Origin: Thalassobaculum_A sp040219615
Lineage (GTDB): Bacteria; Pseudomonadota; Alphaproteobacteria; Thalassobaculales; Thalassobaculaceae
Direction: 5' to 3'
NCBI RefSeq assembly: GCF_040219615.1
Contig: NZ_JAVJSE010000038.1
Coordinates: forward strand, 495,651 to 559,650
DNA length: 64,000 nt
This document shows positions 8,964 to 17,886 of the stretch, piece after piece. Position 1 is the first letter of the stretch; each line of letters starts with the position of its first letter. The position numbers were made by a program, and so were the translations under genes. The notes under the pieces were generated by a model, which saw only the letters and a list, made by a program, of their open reading frames with translations, had not been told where the DNA came from and did not search any database.

Positions 8964-9614
8964 ATGACGCGCGAGCTGAGCGGACGCGACCTCCAGGAAG
9001 CCGCTCGCAAGCTGGGGCTGAGTCAGCGGGACATCTCCAAGGCCACCGGCCTGTCGGTCCGCACGATCAACCGCGTGTTCAACAGCACCGGCCCGGCCGA
9101 CGCCCGGCAGTCTACCCTCGACGTCATCGCCAAGGTGGTCGGCCTCGGCGCCGCCCCCAGCCTGCATTCCCCCGATCCGCTGCTGGTCATCGACCTGCCG
9201 CCGGAGAAACTGCTGCGGGCCCGCATGGCGCTGCCCGACCTTTACGCGATGCTGGAAGTCGCCTCGGTCACCCGCCGCAAGTCCGACGTCCTCGAGCAGA
9301 TGGCGAAGATCAACGCCAAGCGGACGACCTCGGTGTCGCTGCGCGACAACGACCTGTTCTTCGACTGGATCGGCGACGGCATCCGCTGGGCCGGCAACCA
9401 CGTGAGGGGAACGCGGGTGCTGTCCCTGGCCGACCCGGCGGTCGCCCGGGCGGCGGCCGAGCGCTACTGGAAGGCGCTGATCACCAACGACCCGGTGTTC
9501 CAGTATGTCCGGACGCCGCTCGGACTGGAGTTCGTGGCGCTGACGATACCGACCGATACCGGGTCGGAGCCCGGGCTCGTCACCATCACGTCGCTCGGCC
9601 GACCGCAGTTCTGA
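8964..9614 (+). CDS. HTH (XRE-like) protein with an uncharacterised C-terminal domain
   Basis: A 216-residue protein. Residues 10-55 form a helix-turn-helix of the XRE/LacI type (AARKLGLSQRDISKATGLSV followed by RTINRVFN). The rest, about 140 residues, has no family I recognise; it contains an alternating hydrophobic segment ending in EFVALTIPTD and resembles a small sensory domain. It starts one base after the stop of the EamA transporter gene, so the pair is probably cotranscribed and this protein may control or respond to the transported compound. A hairpin with a T run follows the stop and probably ends the transcript. Confidence 0.7.
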   Translation: MTRELSGRDLQEAARKLGLSQRDISKATGLSVRTINRVFNSTGPADARQSTLDVIAKVVGLGAAPSLHSPDPLLVIDLPPEKLLRARMALPDLYAMLEVASVTRRKSDVLEQMAKINAKRTTSVSLRDNDLFFDWIGDGIRWAGNHVRGTRVLSLADPAVARAAAERYWKALITNDPVFQYVRTPLGLEFVALTIPTDTGSEPGLVTITSLGRPQF

Positions 9615-9627
9615 CCGGCACACTACG

Positions 9628-9652
9628 AAAAATGCGCCAATTGGCATTTTTG
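9628..9652 (+). terminator. Terminator-like hairpin after the HTH gene
   Basis: The segment reads AAAAATGC, eight bases, GCATTTTT when paired, giving an 8-bp stem with a run of five T at its end. It lies 13 bp after the stop of the HTH gene. The inner GCCAATTGGC is itself a palindrome. It matches a rho-independent terminator. Confidence 0.6.
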
Positions 9653-9722
9653 TGGTTCGCTAACGTCGCCATTGTGATTATCTAGTTCGCGCAGTGAGTG
9701 TGTTTGGGCGAACGGAGCGAAC

Positions 9723-10553
9723 GTGTCAGCAACCATGATCGAGTCGATCTGGGTAGACGGGGCGGGCTGTACCGTCCCGGCCAACGACACCGAGGGGCTG
9801 CGTTCGCAGGACGACCGGATCGACGCGGTCGACCGCCGCGGCTGGATCCACCTGCGGTCCGAGCCGGAAGCGATCGAACTCTGGGTCAACCCGCTGTGCG
9901 CCGAGCACCGGACCGTCTGCGCGGCGGTCGAGATCCTGCGCGGCACCACCGGCGACCGGCCGCTGGTCGTCCGGGTTCATGACCGCGGTTCGCGCGGCTC
10001 GCTGATCGCCGAGTCGGTCGACCAGCTTCCCGAGCTCATCCGGGAATCGGTCGGCCTGACCTCGCGGCCGGTCTACCCGCTGAGCCAGGACCGGCTGTCC
10101 GGGTGCCTGCCGACGGAGATAAACGACCCGCATGTCCAGGACATGTGGCGGTTCCTGGTCGCCAACCAGTTCGCGGCATCGGTATCCCTGGTCGACCGGG
10201 TGCTCGCCACCGAGGGCCGTGCCAAGCTCGTCTCGATCTGTGCCCGCCGCGACACCGTCCGATACATCGCCCACGACCGGCGGACGGCGGAACTCTGGAA
10301 GCATCCCGCCGGCTTTGCCGGACGCGCTCTCGAGGACATCCCGATCCCGGCCCCGCTGAAGCGCTCGGTCCGTGCCGACCTGACAGCCATGCTGCGGGAG
10401 CGCCAGGTCGTGGTGTCCTTCGTGCGCGGCCTGCGCCGGGTGATGAAGGAGGACGCGCCGATGGACAGCTACTTCCGGGTCAGCATCCCGCTGCGTCGGC
10501 AGCCGGGCACGGCCGAGCGGTCCGCCCTGGTGCTGCTCTCGCCCTACGCCTGA
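9723..10553 (+). CDS. Uncharacterised two-part protein, possibly PAS-like at the C-terminus
   Basis: A 276-residue soluble protein with no named domain that I can identify. The C-terminal half, from about residue 135 (MWRFLVANQFAASVSLVDRV onward), has a helix-strand pattern with ARRDTVRYIAHDRRTAELW that resembles the small PAS-type domains common in alphaproteobacteria. The N-terminal half begins with a beta-rich segment. The start at 9723 is a GTG with GGAG six bases upstream; an ATG at 9735 is the alternative. It is convergent with the solute-binding-like gene at 10590. A sensory role is possible but not shown. Confidence 0.6.
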   Translation: MSATMIESIWVDGAGCTVPANDTEGLRSQDDRIDAVDRRGWIHLRSEPEAIELWVNPLCAEHRTVCAAVEILRGTTGDRPLVVRVHDRGSRGSLIAESVDQLPELIRESVGLTSRPVYPLSQDRLSGCLPTEINDPHVQDMWRFLVANQFAASVSLVDRVLATEGRAKLVSICARRDTVRYIAHDRRTAELWKHPAGFAGRALEDIPIPAPLKRSVRADLTAMLRERQVVVSFVRGLRRVMKEDAPMDSYFRVSIPLRRQPGTAERSALVLLSPYA

Positions 10554-10589
10554 CCTCGCGGCGGCCAACGCGCCGCCGCCCGTCCCCGC

Positions 10590-12020
10590 TCAGAGAGCCG
10601 GCAAGGCCCGCAGGTCGAGAACCCCGTCCCCCCGCATGCGCCATCCCGGTTGCCGCCCTGCCAGGGCGACGTGCCGCGAGTGGTTGTAGAGATACAGCCA
10701 CGGCGGGTCGACCTGCAGCAGCCGGTAGCATTGCCGGTAGATCGCCTTGCGGCCGGCGTCCTCCACGGTCGCCCGGGCCCGGTCCAGGAGCGCTTCGACT
10801 TCCCGGTTGCAGTAGCCCTGCCACCAGGATCCTCCAACCCGCGAGTCGATCTTCTCGTAGAGCACCCGGAAGCTGCTCATCGGGCTGGAGTCGAACACGC
10901 AGAGGTCGCCGATCTCCTTGCGGCGGACCCGATTGGCATAGGCGACCCGGTCCTCGACCAACTCCACTCTGAAGGACACGCCGAGCGGTTCGAGCTGGGC
11001 GGCCACAGCGGCGGTCAGCGCCTCGGCCTCGTCCGGCAGGCTGGTCGGGCAGGTGACGTCGAGCGTCAGGCCGTCGCTCCAGCCCGCCTCGTCCAGCAGT
11101 CGCCGGGCGGTGTCGCGATCGGTCCCGTCGGTGTCGGCGACCGCCGGCGCCCCGAAATGCATCGGGCTGAGGAAGCCGTCGAGCGCCCGGCCGGCGCCGC
11201 CCAGAACCCCCGACACCAGCGCCTGGCGGTCGAGCGCCAGGTTCAGCGCCCGCCGCACGCGGGGATCCTGCAGCGGTCCGCGGGCGGCGTTGAACAGAAA
11301 GATGATGGCCGTCGGCGATAGGTGGCCGACCAGCGTCACGCCGGCCTGCCTCGCCAGCCGCGCCGCGGCCTCCCGGTCGAGCCCGCTGGCGACCTGGGCG
11401 CTGCCGTCCGCAACCGCTGCCGAACGCGCGCCGGGCGCCGCCACGCCTTGGAGGTGCAGCACCGGGTTCGGCATCCCCCGGCCTTCGCCGGCCCGCAGCG
11501 TCATCCGGCCGTCGGGCGCGCGGGCCTCGACCCGGTAGGCGCCGCACCCTACCGGCTCGCCCTCGCCGGCCTGCGGCGACAGCACGTATCCGGATCCGAG
11601 GATGTCCAGCAGATCGGCCGTCGGCCGCTCCAGGTCGATCCGCACGGTCGATCCGGAAACAACGGTCGCCTTCGCCCCGGCCAGGTACTGCGCCCAGACC
11701 GCCGGCGCCCCGAGCGTGGCCCCCATGTCCGGCCGGGCCATGCGGGTGACCGACCATGCGACCGCCTCGGCATCGGCCGGGGCCCCGTCGTGGCACCGGA
11801 TGCCGGGGCGCAGGTCGAAGGTCCAACTGCGGGCGTCGTCGGAGACCGACCAGCTCTCGGCCAGCGCCGGCCACCAGCGGCCGTCCGGCCCGCGCCGCAC
11901 CAGCGCCTCGTGCACCGCCTCGAGCAGGGCGAGCTTGTCCGGGTCGTCGGTGCAGTCGTGCGGGTCGACGAGGTCGACACCAGCCTGGACGATCAACGGG
12001 CCGGCGGCCTCGGCGCTCAA
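10590..12020 (-). CDS. Family 5 solute-binding-like protein without a signal peptide
   Basis: A 476-residue protein of the oligopeptide/nickel binding-protein family (SBP_bac_5). Family landmarks are in place: ALAESWSVSDDARSWTFDLR near residue 52, RCHDGAPADAEAVAWS, PVGCGAYRVE, and the hydrophobic middle AIIFLFNAARGPLQDPRVRR. The protein begins directly with the mature domain (SAEAAGPLIVQAG) and has no signal peptide or lipobox, so as annotated it would stay in the cytoplasm. The start is inferred as a TTG at 12018-12020 that overlaps the TGA of the upstream alcohol dehydrogenase gene; no ATG or GTG fits better. No permease or ATPase gene accompanies it. Confidence 0.72.
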   Translation of the reverse strand: MSAEAAGPLIVQAGVDLVDPHDCTDDPDKLALLEAVHEALVRRGPDGRWWPALAESWSVSDDARSWTFDLRPGIRCHDGAPADAEAVAWSVTRMARPDMGATLGAPAVWAQYLAGAKATVVSGSTVRIDLERPTADLLDILGSGYVLSPQAGEGEPVGCGAYRVEARAPDGRMTLRAGEGRGMPNPVLHLQGVAAPGARSAAVADGSAQVASGLDREAAARLARQAGVTLVGHLSPTAIIFLFNAARGPLQDPRVRRALNLALDRQALVSGVLGGAGRALDGFLSPMHFGAPAVADTDGTDRDTARRLLDEAGWSDGLTLDVTCPTSLPDEAEALTAAVAAQLEPLGVSFRVELVEDRVAYANRVRRKEIGDLCVFDSSPMSSFRVLYEKIDSRVGGSWWQGYCNREVEALLDRARATVEDAGRKAIYRQCYRLLQVDPPWLYLYNHSRHVALAGRQPGWRMRGDGVLDLRALPAL

Positions 12021-13186
12021 CGGTTGGCGCCCCAGACCTGCTTGTACAGTTCGACGATCGTGGTCTCGTCGGGAATCTTCGGGTTGTTGGCGTGCGAACC
12101 CGAGGCAACGCACTGCCGCGCCATGGTCTCCATCAGCCCGAACCACTTCGACTCGTCGATGCCGTAGGCCGGCGGGCTGGGCACCTCGAGGTCCTGGTTG
12201 ATCTGGAACAGCCAGTCCAGCAGCTTGCCGGCGGCGACCTCGTCGCTGTCGCCTCGCCCGGCCGCCCCGATCAGCCGTCCGGCCTCGGCGTAGCGGTCGA
12301 GGGCGGCGTCCAGCGACCAGCGGGTGACGGTCGGCAGAAGCATGGCGTTGGACAGGCCGTGCGGCACGTGGAAATGCGCGCCGATCGGCCGGCTCATGCC
12401 ATGCACCAGCGCCACCGAGGCGTTCGAGAACGCCATGCCGGCCTGGGTCGCGCCCAGCATCATCTGCTCGCGGGCCTCGCGGTTGGCCGGCTCGAAGCAG
12501 GCGGTGCGCAGATGCGCGCCGATCCGCTGCATGGCGGCGGTCGCCATGGAATCCGAATACGGGTTGCGCTTCTGGCTGACGAACGCCTCCAGCGCGTGGG
12601 TGAAGCTGTCGATGCCGGTGTCGGCGGTCAGCCGGAACGGCTTCTTCATGGTCAGCTCGTAGTCGACGATCGCCGCCTCCGCCTGGCCGCCCAGGCACAT
12701 CACCAGCATCTTCTCGTCGGTCTCGACGTCGGTGATCACGGTACCGCGGGTCACCTCCGAGCCGGTGCCGGCGGTGGTCGGAATGCAGACCAGCGGCACC
12801 GCCGCGGTGTCGACCCCGTTCGGGACCTTGTAGTCGCGCATCCGCCCGCCATGCGCCGCCAGGATGTTCATGGCCTTTGCGGTGTCCATCGGCGAGCCGC
12901 CGCCGAAGCCGATCAGCCCGTCGTATCCGCCCTCCTTGAAGGCCGCCACGCCGGCCTCGACCACGGTGGTCGTCGGGTCCGGCACGGTCTCGGAGAACAC
13001 CCCATGGGCGATGCCCGCCGCCTCCAGCGGGGCGGTCAGCGCGGCGATCAGGCCGGACGAGACCATGAACGGATCGGAGACGATCAGCGGCCGGGACACG
13101 CCCAGCTTGCCGAGCACCTCGGGGGCACGGCCGATCGCGCCGCCGCCGATCAGCATGATCCGGGGGCCGAAGATCGTGGCGGACAT
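12017..13186 (-). CDS. Iron-containing alcohol dehydrogenase family protein
   Basis: A 389-residue group III alcohol dehydrogenase. The nucleotide-binding stretch GLIGFGGGSPMDTAKAMNIL lies near residues 93-112, then the conserved IPTTAGTGSEVTRGTVI, and the metal-ligand motifs DSFTHALEAFVS and the later VHGMSRPIGAHFHVPHG, with the histidines that bind iron. Such enzymes reduce aldehydes or keto compounds, or oxidise alcohols, with NAD(P)H. Maleylacetate reductases are relatives, but the motifs here fit the alcohol dehydrogenase branch better. The 3' end overlaps the start of the solute-binding-like gene by 4 bp. The start has a GGGAGAAT site just upstream. Confidence 0.88.
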   Translation of the reverse strand: MSATIFGPRIMLIGGGAIGRAPEVLGKLGVSRPLIVSDPFMVSSGLIAALTAPLEAAGIAHGVFSETVPDPTTTVVEAGVAAFKEGGYDGLIGFGGGSPMDTAKAMNILAAHGGRMRDYKVPNGVDTAAVPLVCIPTTAGTGSEVTRGTVITDVETDEKMLVMCLGGQAEAAIVDYELTMKKPFRLTADTGIDSFTHALEAFVSQKRNPYSDSMATAAMQRIGAHLRTACFEPANREAREQMMLGATQAGMAFSNASVALVHGMSRPIGAHFHVPHGLSNAMLLPTVTRWSLDAALDRYAEAGRLIGAAGRGDSDEVAAGKLLDWLFQINQDLEVPSPPAYGIDESKWFGLMETMARQCVASGSHANNPKIPDETTIVELYKQVWGANR

Positions 13187-13337
13187 GGCGCATTCTCCCT
13201 GCGGTACTGTGGTCTTGCTTGGCCCGACGATACGCGGCGGCGGGAAACCGGGGCAAGGGCGGTGGCGACGGCAACCGCCCCCGGGACCGAAGGACGGCGA
13301 CGAAACACGACCCGCGGCATGCTAAGCTGTTGCCGCC

Positions 13338-15170
13338 ATGTCCCTAGTCCAAGACACCGTCCTGTTCCTCGCCGCTGCCGTGGTCGCCGTGCCGGTGATG
13401 AAACGGCTCGGTTTCGGGGCCCTGCTCGGCTATCTCGCCGCCGGGGTGGCAATCGGCCCATGGCTGTTCGGCCTCGTGTCGGACGTCGATTCGATCCTGC
13501 ATTTCGCCGAGTTCGGCGTCGTCCTCCTGCTGTTCCTGATCGGGCTCGAGCTGCATCCGTCGCGGCTTTGGGCCCTGCGCCGGCCGATCCTCGGGCTCGG
13601 CTCCAGCCAGGTGCTGTTGAGCGCGGCGATCATCGCCCTGGCGGCCTGGCTGATCGGCCAGCGCGTCCAGACAGCGGTGGTGATCGGGCTGGTGCTGGCG
13701 CTGTCCTCGACCGCGTTCGCGCTGCAAACCCTGGCCGAGCGCAAGGAGCTACGGACCCAGCAGGGCCGGGCCGCCTTCTCGATCCTGCTGTTCCAGGACC
13801 TGGCGGTGATCCCGCTGCTGGCGGTGCTGCCCTGGATCGCAACCGCCTCGATCGAGAAGGTGACCGACGGTGCCGCCGGGATGAGCGACACCCAATGGCT
13901 GGCCATCTTCTTCTCGGTGTTCGCCGTGGCGGTCGCGGTGATCGGCGGACGCTATGTGCTGCGGCCTTTCCTCAAGCTGGTGGCCGCCGCCGACGTGCCG
14001 GAGCTGTTCACCGCGGCGGCCCTGCTGGTGGTGCTCGGCATGGCGCTGCTGATGGAGGAGATCGGGCTGTCGATGGCGCTCGGCGCGTTCCTGGCCGGGG
14101 TGCTGCTGGCGGATACCCAGTACCGGCACCAGCTCGAGGGCGACATCGAGCCGTTCAAGGGGCTGCTGCTCGGCCTGTTCTTCATCGCCGTCGGCATGTC
14201 GATGGATCTCGGCCTGCTGCTGGCCTCGCCGCTCGCGGTGTTCGGGGTGGCGATCGCGCTGATGGCGGCCAAGCTGGTCGTGCTGCTCGTGCTTGGGCTC
14301 GTCGCCGGCATGCGCTGGGAGGCGGCGCTGGCGCTCGGCGCGGTGCTGCCGCAGGGCGGCGAATTCGCCTTCGTGCTGTTCGGGCAGGCCACCAGCGTCG
14401 GCGCCGTCGACCGTCAGACCGCCGACTTCCTGATCCTGGCGGTCGCCGTCTCGATGGCGTTGACGCCGCTGTCGGTCGGCCTGGCGGACCGGGTACGCCG
14501 GACGTTCGCCCAGCGCGCCGAGGCGGAGGCGCCGCTGCCCGAGGTCGACGAGCACGACCCGCGGGTGGTGATCGCCGGCTTCGGGCGGTTCGGCCAGATC
14601 GTCGGCCGGCTGCTCAACATCCGCCGGATCAAGTTCGTGGCGCTCGACTCCGACAACGCCCGGATCGAAGTGGCGCGGCGGTTCGGCAACCTCGCCTATT
14701 TCGGCGACGCCAACCGGCTGCAGGTGCTGGAGGCCGCGGGAACCGGCAAGGCCGAGATCTTCGTCGTGGCCGTCGACGATCCGGACCGGGCGATCGAGAT
14801 CGCCCGCATGGTGCGGATGCATTTCCCGGGCATCCGGGTCTACGCCCGGGCCATCGACCGGTTCCACGCCTACAGGTTGATGGAGGTCGGCGTCGACGCG
14901 GTGATCCGCGAGATGTTCGGCTCGAGCATCGACATGGCCAAGGCGGTGTTCGTCGGGCTCGGCGAGTCCAACCGCCGGGCCAACGAGCTCACCCGGACCT
15001 TCAAGGAATACGACGAGCAACTTCTGCGGGAGCAGTACCGGATGCAGGGCGACGAGTCCGAACTGATCCGCTCGTCGCGGGAGGCCGCCGTCCATCTGGC
15101 CGGGCTTTTCGAGCATGACCGCGAGCTCTCCGATGACGACGAGAGCCGCGGGCGGGAAGCCGCCGAATAG
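13338..15170 (+). CDS. Kef-type monovalent cation:proton antiporter (CPA2) with TrkA-N domain
   Basis: A 610-residue antiporter. Residues 1-385 hold about 12 membrane segments, with the landmarks FGALLGYLAAGVAIGPWLF, VLALSSTAFALQTLAE, LLFQDLAVIPLLAVLP and PQGGEFAFVLFGQA, all typical of KefB/KefC-type exchangers. After a short link, residues 405-525 form a nucleotide-binding TrkA-N domain that begins VVIAGFGRFGQIVGRLL and continues with ALDSDNARIEVARRFG. KefBC proteins release potassium during electrophile stress under control of glutathione; whether this one does is unknown, as no KefF/KefG-type ancillary gene is next to it. The C-terminal 85 residues are charged. Confidence 0.9.
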   Translation: MSLVQDTVLFLAAAVVAVPVMKRLGFGALLGYLAAGVAIGPWLFGLVSDVDSILHFAEFGVVLLLFLIGLELHPSRLWALRRPILGLGSSQVLLSAAIIALAAWLIGQRVQTAVVIGLVLALSSTAFALQTLAERKELRTQQGRAAFSILLFQDLAVIPLLAVLPWIATASIEKVTDGAAGMSDTQWLAIFFSVFAVAVAVIGGRYVLRPFLKLVAAADVPELFTAAALLVVLGMALLMEEIGLSMALGAFLAGVLLADTQYRHQLEGDIEPFKGLLLGLFFIAVGMSMDLGLLLASPLAVFGVAIALMAAKLVVLLVLGLVAGMRWEAALALGAVLPQGGEFAFVLFGQATSVGAVDRQTADFLILAVAVSMALTPLSVGLADRVRRTFAQRAEAEAPLPEVDEHDPRVVIAGFGRFGQIVGRLLNIRRIKFVALDSDNARIEVARRFGNLAYFGDANRLQVLEAAGTGKAEIFVVAVDDPDRAIEIARMVRMHFPGIRVYARAIDRFHAYRLMEVGVDAVIREMFGSSIDMAKAVFVGLGESNRRANELTRTFKEYDEQLLREQYRMQGDESELIRSSREAAVHLAGLFEHDRELSDDDESRGREAAE

Positions 15171-15171
15171 T

Positions 15172-15198
15172 CGAAAAACCACTTTCGGCGGTGTTTCG
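15172..15198 (+). terminator. Weak hairpin after the antiporter gene
   Basis: An imperfect inverted repeat (CGAAA...CC with GGTGTTTCG) begins two bases after the antiporter stop, in an AT-richer 100-bp gap before the GGDEF-EAL gene. It could act as a terminator, but the stem has a mismatch and no clear T run. Confidence 0.3.
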
Positions 15199-15272
15199 TT
15201 AACCAAATTCGTTCACACTATGGAAAGACATTTCGCACAGAGTTCGGCGACGCGAGGGAGAAGCACGCGCGC

Positions 15273-16811
15273 ATGACCGACCCAACGATCCAAGCGGTAC
15301 TCGATATCGCCTTGCGGGCGGCGCCTTGGATGGTGCTGGGCTGCGCGATCGGTCTGATCATCGCGCGCATCGGTCGCCGCGAGGGCCGGCGGCCGCCGGC
15401 CGCCGGCGTGGCGGCCGACACCGCGGACGTCACCCGCATCACCGACGGCTCCGGCCGGGAGACCCTGCACCGCCGGCTCGACACCGCGCTCGCCGGCGAG
15501 CGCGGGTTCGATGGCGCCCCGGCGCTCATCGTCCTGAACTTCGACAACTTCCGCTTCGTCAACGACGGCTTCGGCCATGCCGCCGGCGACGCCCTGCTCG
15601 CCGAGGCCGCGCATCGGATCCGCGGCGCTCTGCGCCACACCGACACACCGGCACGGATCGGCGGGGACGAGTTCCTGGTGCTGCTGGAGAACACCGGCGG
15701 CGCCGGCCCCGCGCTCGCCGTTGCCGAGCGGCTGCGCAGCGCGGTCTCGCGGCCCTATGAGATCGCCGGCCAGCGCTTTCAGCTGTCGGTCAGCATCGGA
15801 ATCGCCCTGGCGCCGCGCCACGGCCGCACAGCCGAGGACCTGACCCGCAGCGCCACCGCCGCCATGTCGGCGATCAAGCGCCGCGGCGGCGACGGCGTCG
15901 AGCTTCCCACCATGATCGCGATGACCGATGCGTCGGAGCGGCTCCGCCTGGAGGCCGAACTGCGGGTGGCGCTGGAGCGCGGCGAGTTCGAGCTGCACTA
16001 CCAGCCGAAGTTCTCGCTAGCCGACGGCCAGCCGCGCCTGATCGGCGCCGAGGCGCTGCTGCGCTGGAGCCATCCCAAGCGCGGCATGATCCCGCCGGCT
16101 TCCTTCATAGCGGTCGCCGAGGAGACCGGCCTGATCGTGCCGATCGGCGACTGGGTGCTGCGCGAGGCACTGGCGGCGGTGCGGCGCTGGGGCGCCGAGG
16201 CCGATGCGTCGCACCGCACGCCGTCGGTCGCGGTGAACCTGTCGTTCAAGCAGTTCGACCGCCCGGATTTCTTCGAGTTCGTCCGCGACACCCTGCGCGA
16301 CGCCAAGGTCGACACGAGCCTGCTGGAGCTCGAGCTGACCGAGAGCATCGTCATGCGCAACGCCGAAACCACAGTCGAGGTGCTGCGCCGTCTGCGCGCG
16401 CTCGGCGTCCGGCTGTCGATCGACGACTTCGGTACCGGCTACTCGTCGCTCAGCCTGCTCAAGCGCCTGCCGGTACAGTGCCTGAAGATCGACCGTTCGT
16501 TCATGCGCGACGTCCCGGTCAGCGACGAGGACAGCGCGATCGTGACCGCCATCCTCGGCCTCGCCCACACCCTGGGCCTGGAGGTCGTGGCGGAGGGCGT
16601 GGAGACCGAGGCCCAACTGGCCTATCTGCGCGCCCGGAACTGCAACTCCGTGCAGGGCTTCCTGCTCGCCCGGCCGATGCCCGAGGCGGCCTTCCGGCTG
16701 CTCCTCAAGCAGGCCGCCCGGCGTCCCACCTCGCGCGGCAGCGATGCCGAGGACGGGCTGGCGACCGGGCTGTTCCCGATGCCGCTGCCGGTGCCGGCGA
16801 CCTCCGACTGA
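15273..16811 (+). CDS. GGDEF-EAL protein (cyclic-di-GMP turnover)
   Basis: A 512-residue protein with one N-terminal membrane helix (about residues 10-32), a GGDEF domain (about 60-215) and an EAL domain (about 230-485). The GGDEF motif itself is intact (RIGGDEFLVLLEN), and an inhibitory-site RxxD (RHTD) lies five residues before it. In the EAL domain the signature residues are all visible: EALLRW, VNLSFKQF, LELTESIV, IDDFGTGYSSL, CLKIDRSF, AEGVETEAQL and VQGFLLARPM. By sequence both activities could work, making and breaking cyclic-di-GMP. There is no PAS or other sensor domain; the short N-terminus may only anchor it. It is a single gene. Confidence 0.93.
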   Translation: MTDPTIQAVLDIALRAAPWMVLGCAIGLIIARIGRREGRRPPAAGVAADTADVTRITDGSGRETLHRRLDTALAGERGFDGAPALIVLNFDNFRFVNDGFGHAAGDALLAEAAHRIRGALRHTDTPARIGGDEFLVLLENTGGAGPALAVAERLRSAVSRPYEIAGQRFQLSVSIGIALAPRHGRTAEDLTRSATAAMSAIKRRGGDGVELPTMIAMTDASERLRLEAELRVALERGEFELHYQPKFSLADGQPRLIGAEALLRWSHPKRGMIPPASFIAVAEETGLIVPIGDWVLREALAAVRRWGAEADASHRTPSVAVNLSFKQFDRPDFFEFVRDTLRDAKVDTSLLELELTESIVMRNAETTVEVLRRLRALGVRLSIDDFGTGYSSLSLLKRLPVQCLKIDRSFMRDVPVSDEDSAIVTAILGLAHTLGLEVVAEGVETEAQLAYLRARNCNSVQGFLLARPMPEAAFRLLLKQAARRPTSRGSDAEDGLATGLFPMPLPVPATSD

Positions 16812-16902
16812 CCCGATCGCCTCTGTCGCCGGCGCGGACCCGCTTGGCCGCGCGCGCCCGGCGCGCTAGATAGCGGGTCGCTTCCTTCGGGATTCCCGTT
16901 CC

Positions 16903-17886
16903 ATGTCCCTGTCCAGCCCGGCCGTGCGCGCCGTCCTGATCGGCAACGCGGCGCTCGCCGTCACGGTGCTCTGCTGGGGCTCCATGGTCCCGCTGATGCA
17001 CGAGCTGCTGCGCCGGCACGACGCGCTGGAGATCGCGGTGCTGCGCTACGCCGTCGCCGCACCGCTGCTGCTGGCGATCCTGGTGTCGCCGATCGGCGGC
17101 CGCCCGCCCGCGGCCGGCACCATCGCCGGCGCCCTGCCGCGGCTGCTGGCCCTCGGCGTCCTCGGCGTCATCGTGTTCGCCACCGCCTACACCTTCGGGA
17201 TCTACTATGCCGGCCCGGTGCAGGCCTCGATCGTCGGCAGCGCCGCGCCGGTGATCGCGGTGGCGCTCGGCTGGCTGCTCAACCGCGACGTCCCGGACCG
17301 CACCCTGCTGCTGGGCATCGCCGTCGCGGTGCCCGGAACCGCCCTGGCGCTGAGCGCCGGCAACGCCAATGCGCTGGCGGCCGAGAGCCCCTGGATCCTG
17401 GCGCTCGGGGTCGCCCTGGTGCTGCTGGCCAACGTCGCATGGTCGCTGTACTCGGCCCTGGCCCGGCGCTGGATGGACGGCTGGCCGCCGGTCGCCCTGA
17501 CCGCGGCGACCATCGCCGCCGGCGGCATCCTGTTCTCACTGGGCTACGTGGCCGCCGGCCTCGCCGGGCTGGTGCGGTTCCCGCCGCCCGCCCCGACCCT
17601 CCCGGACGCCGGCCTGCTGGTGTTCGTCGCGGTGTTCGGCATCTGCCTCGGCGTGGTGTGCTGGAACCTCGGCGTCGCCCGCCTCGGGCTGTCGCTCGCC
17701 TCGCTGTACCTGAACGTCACGCCGATCGTCGCCATCGGCCTGTCGGCCGTGCTCGGCGCCGACGTCACCGCCGCCCACCTCGCCGGCACCGCGCTGGTGA
17801 TCCTCGGGATCGGCGGCGCCCAGGTCCAACGCCTGCGCGACGCCCGCGCCGCCGACCGCGCCGCTCAGACCGCGGCCGAGCGGTAG
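16903..17886 (+). CDS. EamA/DMT family transporter
   Basis: A 327-residue protein with ten hydrophobic segments in two EamA repeats; the first starts around AVTVLCWGSMVPLMHELLRR and the second around LVLLANVAWSLYSALARRWM. Landmarks such as YAGPVQASIVGSAAPVIAVA and ASLYLNVTPIVAIGLSAVLG are the usual ends of the repeats. The substrate is not known. Its 3' end overlaps that of the convergent phnM gene by 22 bp, so the last codons of both share DNA. Confidence 0.88.
   Translation: MSLSSPAVRAVLIGNAALAVTVLCWGSMVPLMHELLRRHDALEIAVLRYAVAAPLLLAILVSPIGGRPPAAGTIAGALPRLLALGVLGVIVFATAYTFGIYYAGPVQASIVGSAAPVIAVALGWLLNRDVPDRTLLLGIAVAVPGTALALSAGNANALAAESPWILALGVALVLLANVAWSLYSALARRWMDGWPPVALTAATIAAGGILFSLGYVAAGLAGLVRFPPPAPTLPDAGLLVFVAVFGICLGVVCWNLGVARLGLSLASLYLNVTPIVAIGLSAVLGADVTAAHLAGTALVILGIGGAQVQRLRDARAADRAAQTAAER

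Noticed and set aside
11756..15118. A 1120-codon plus-strand frame
   Set aside because: It overlaps the dehydrogenase on the other strand and the antiporter in another frame; the translation has no hydrophobic pattern or family.
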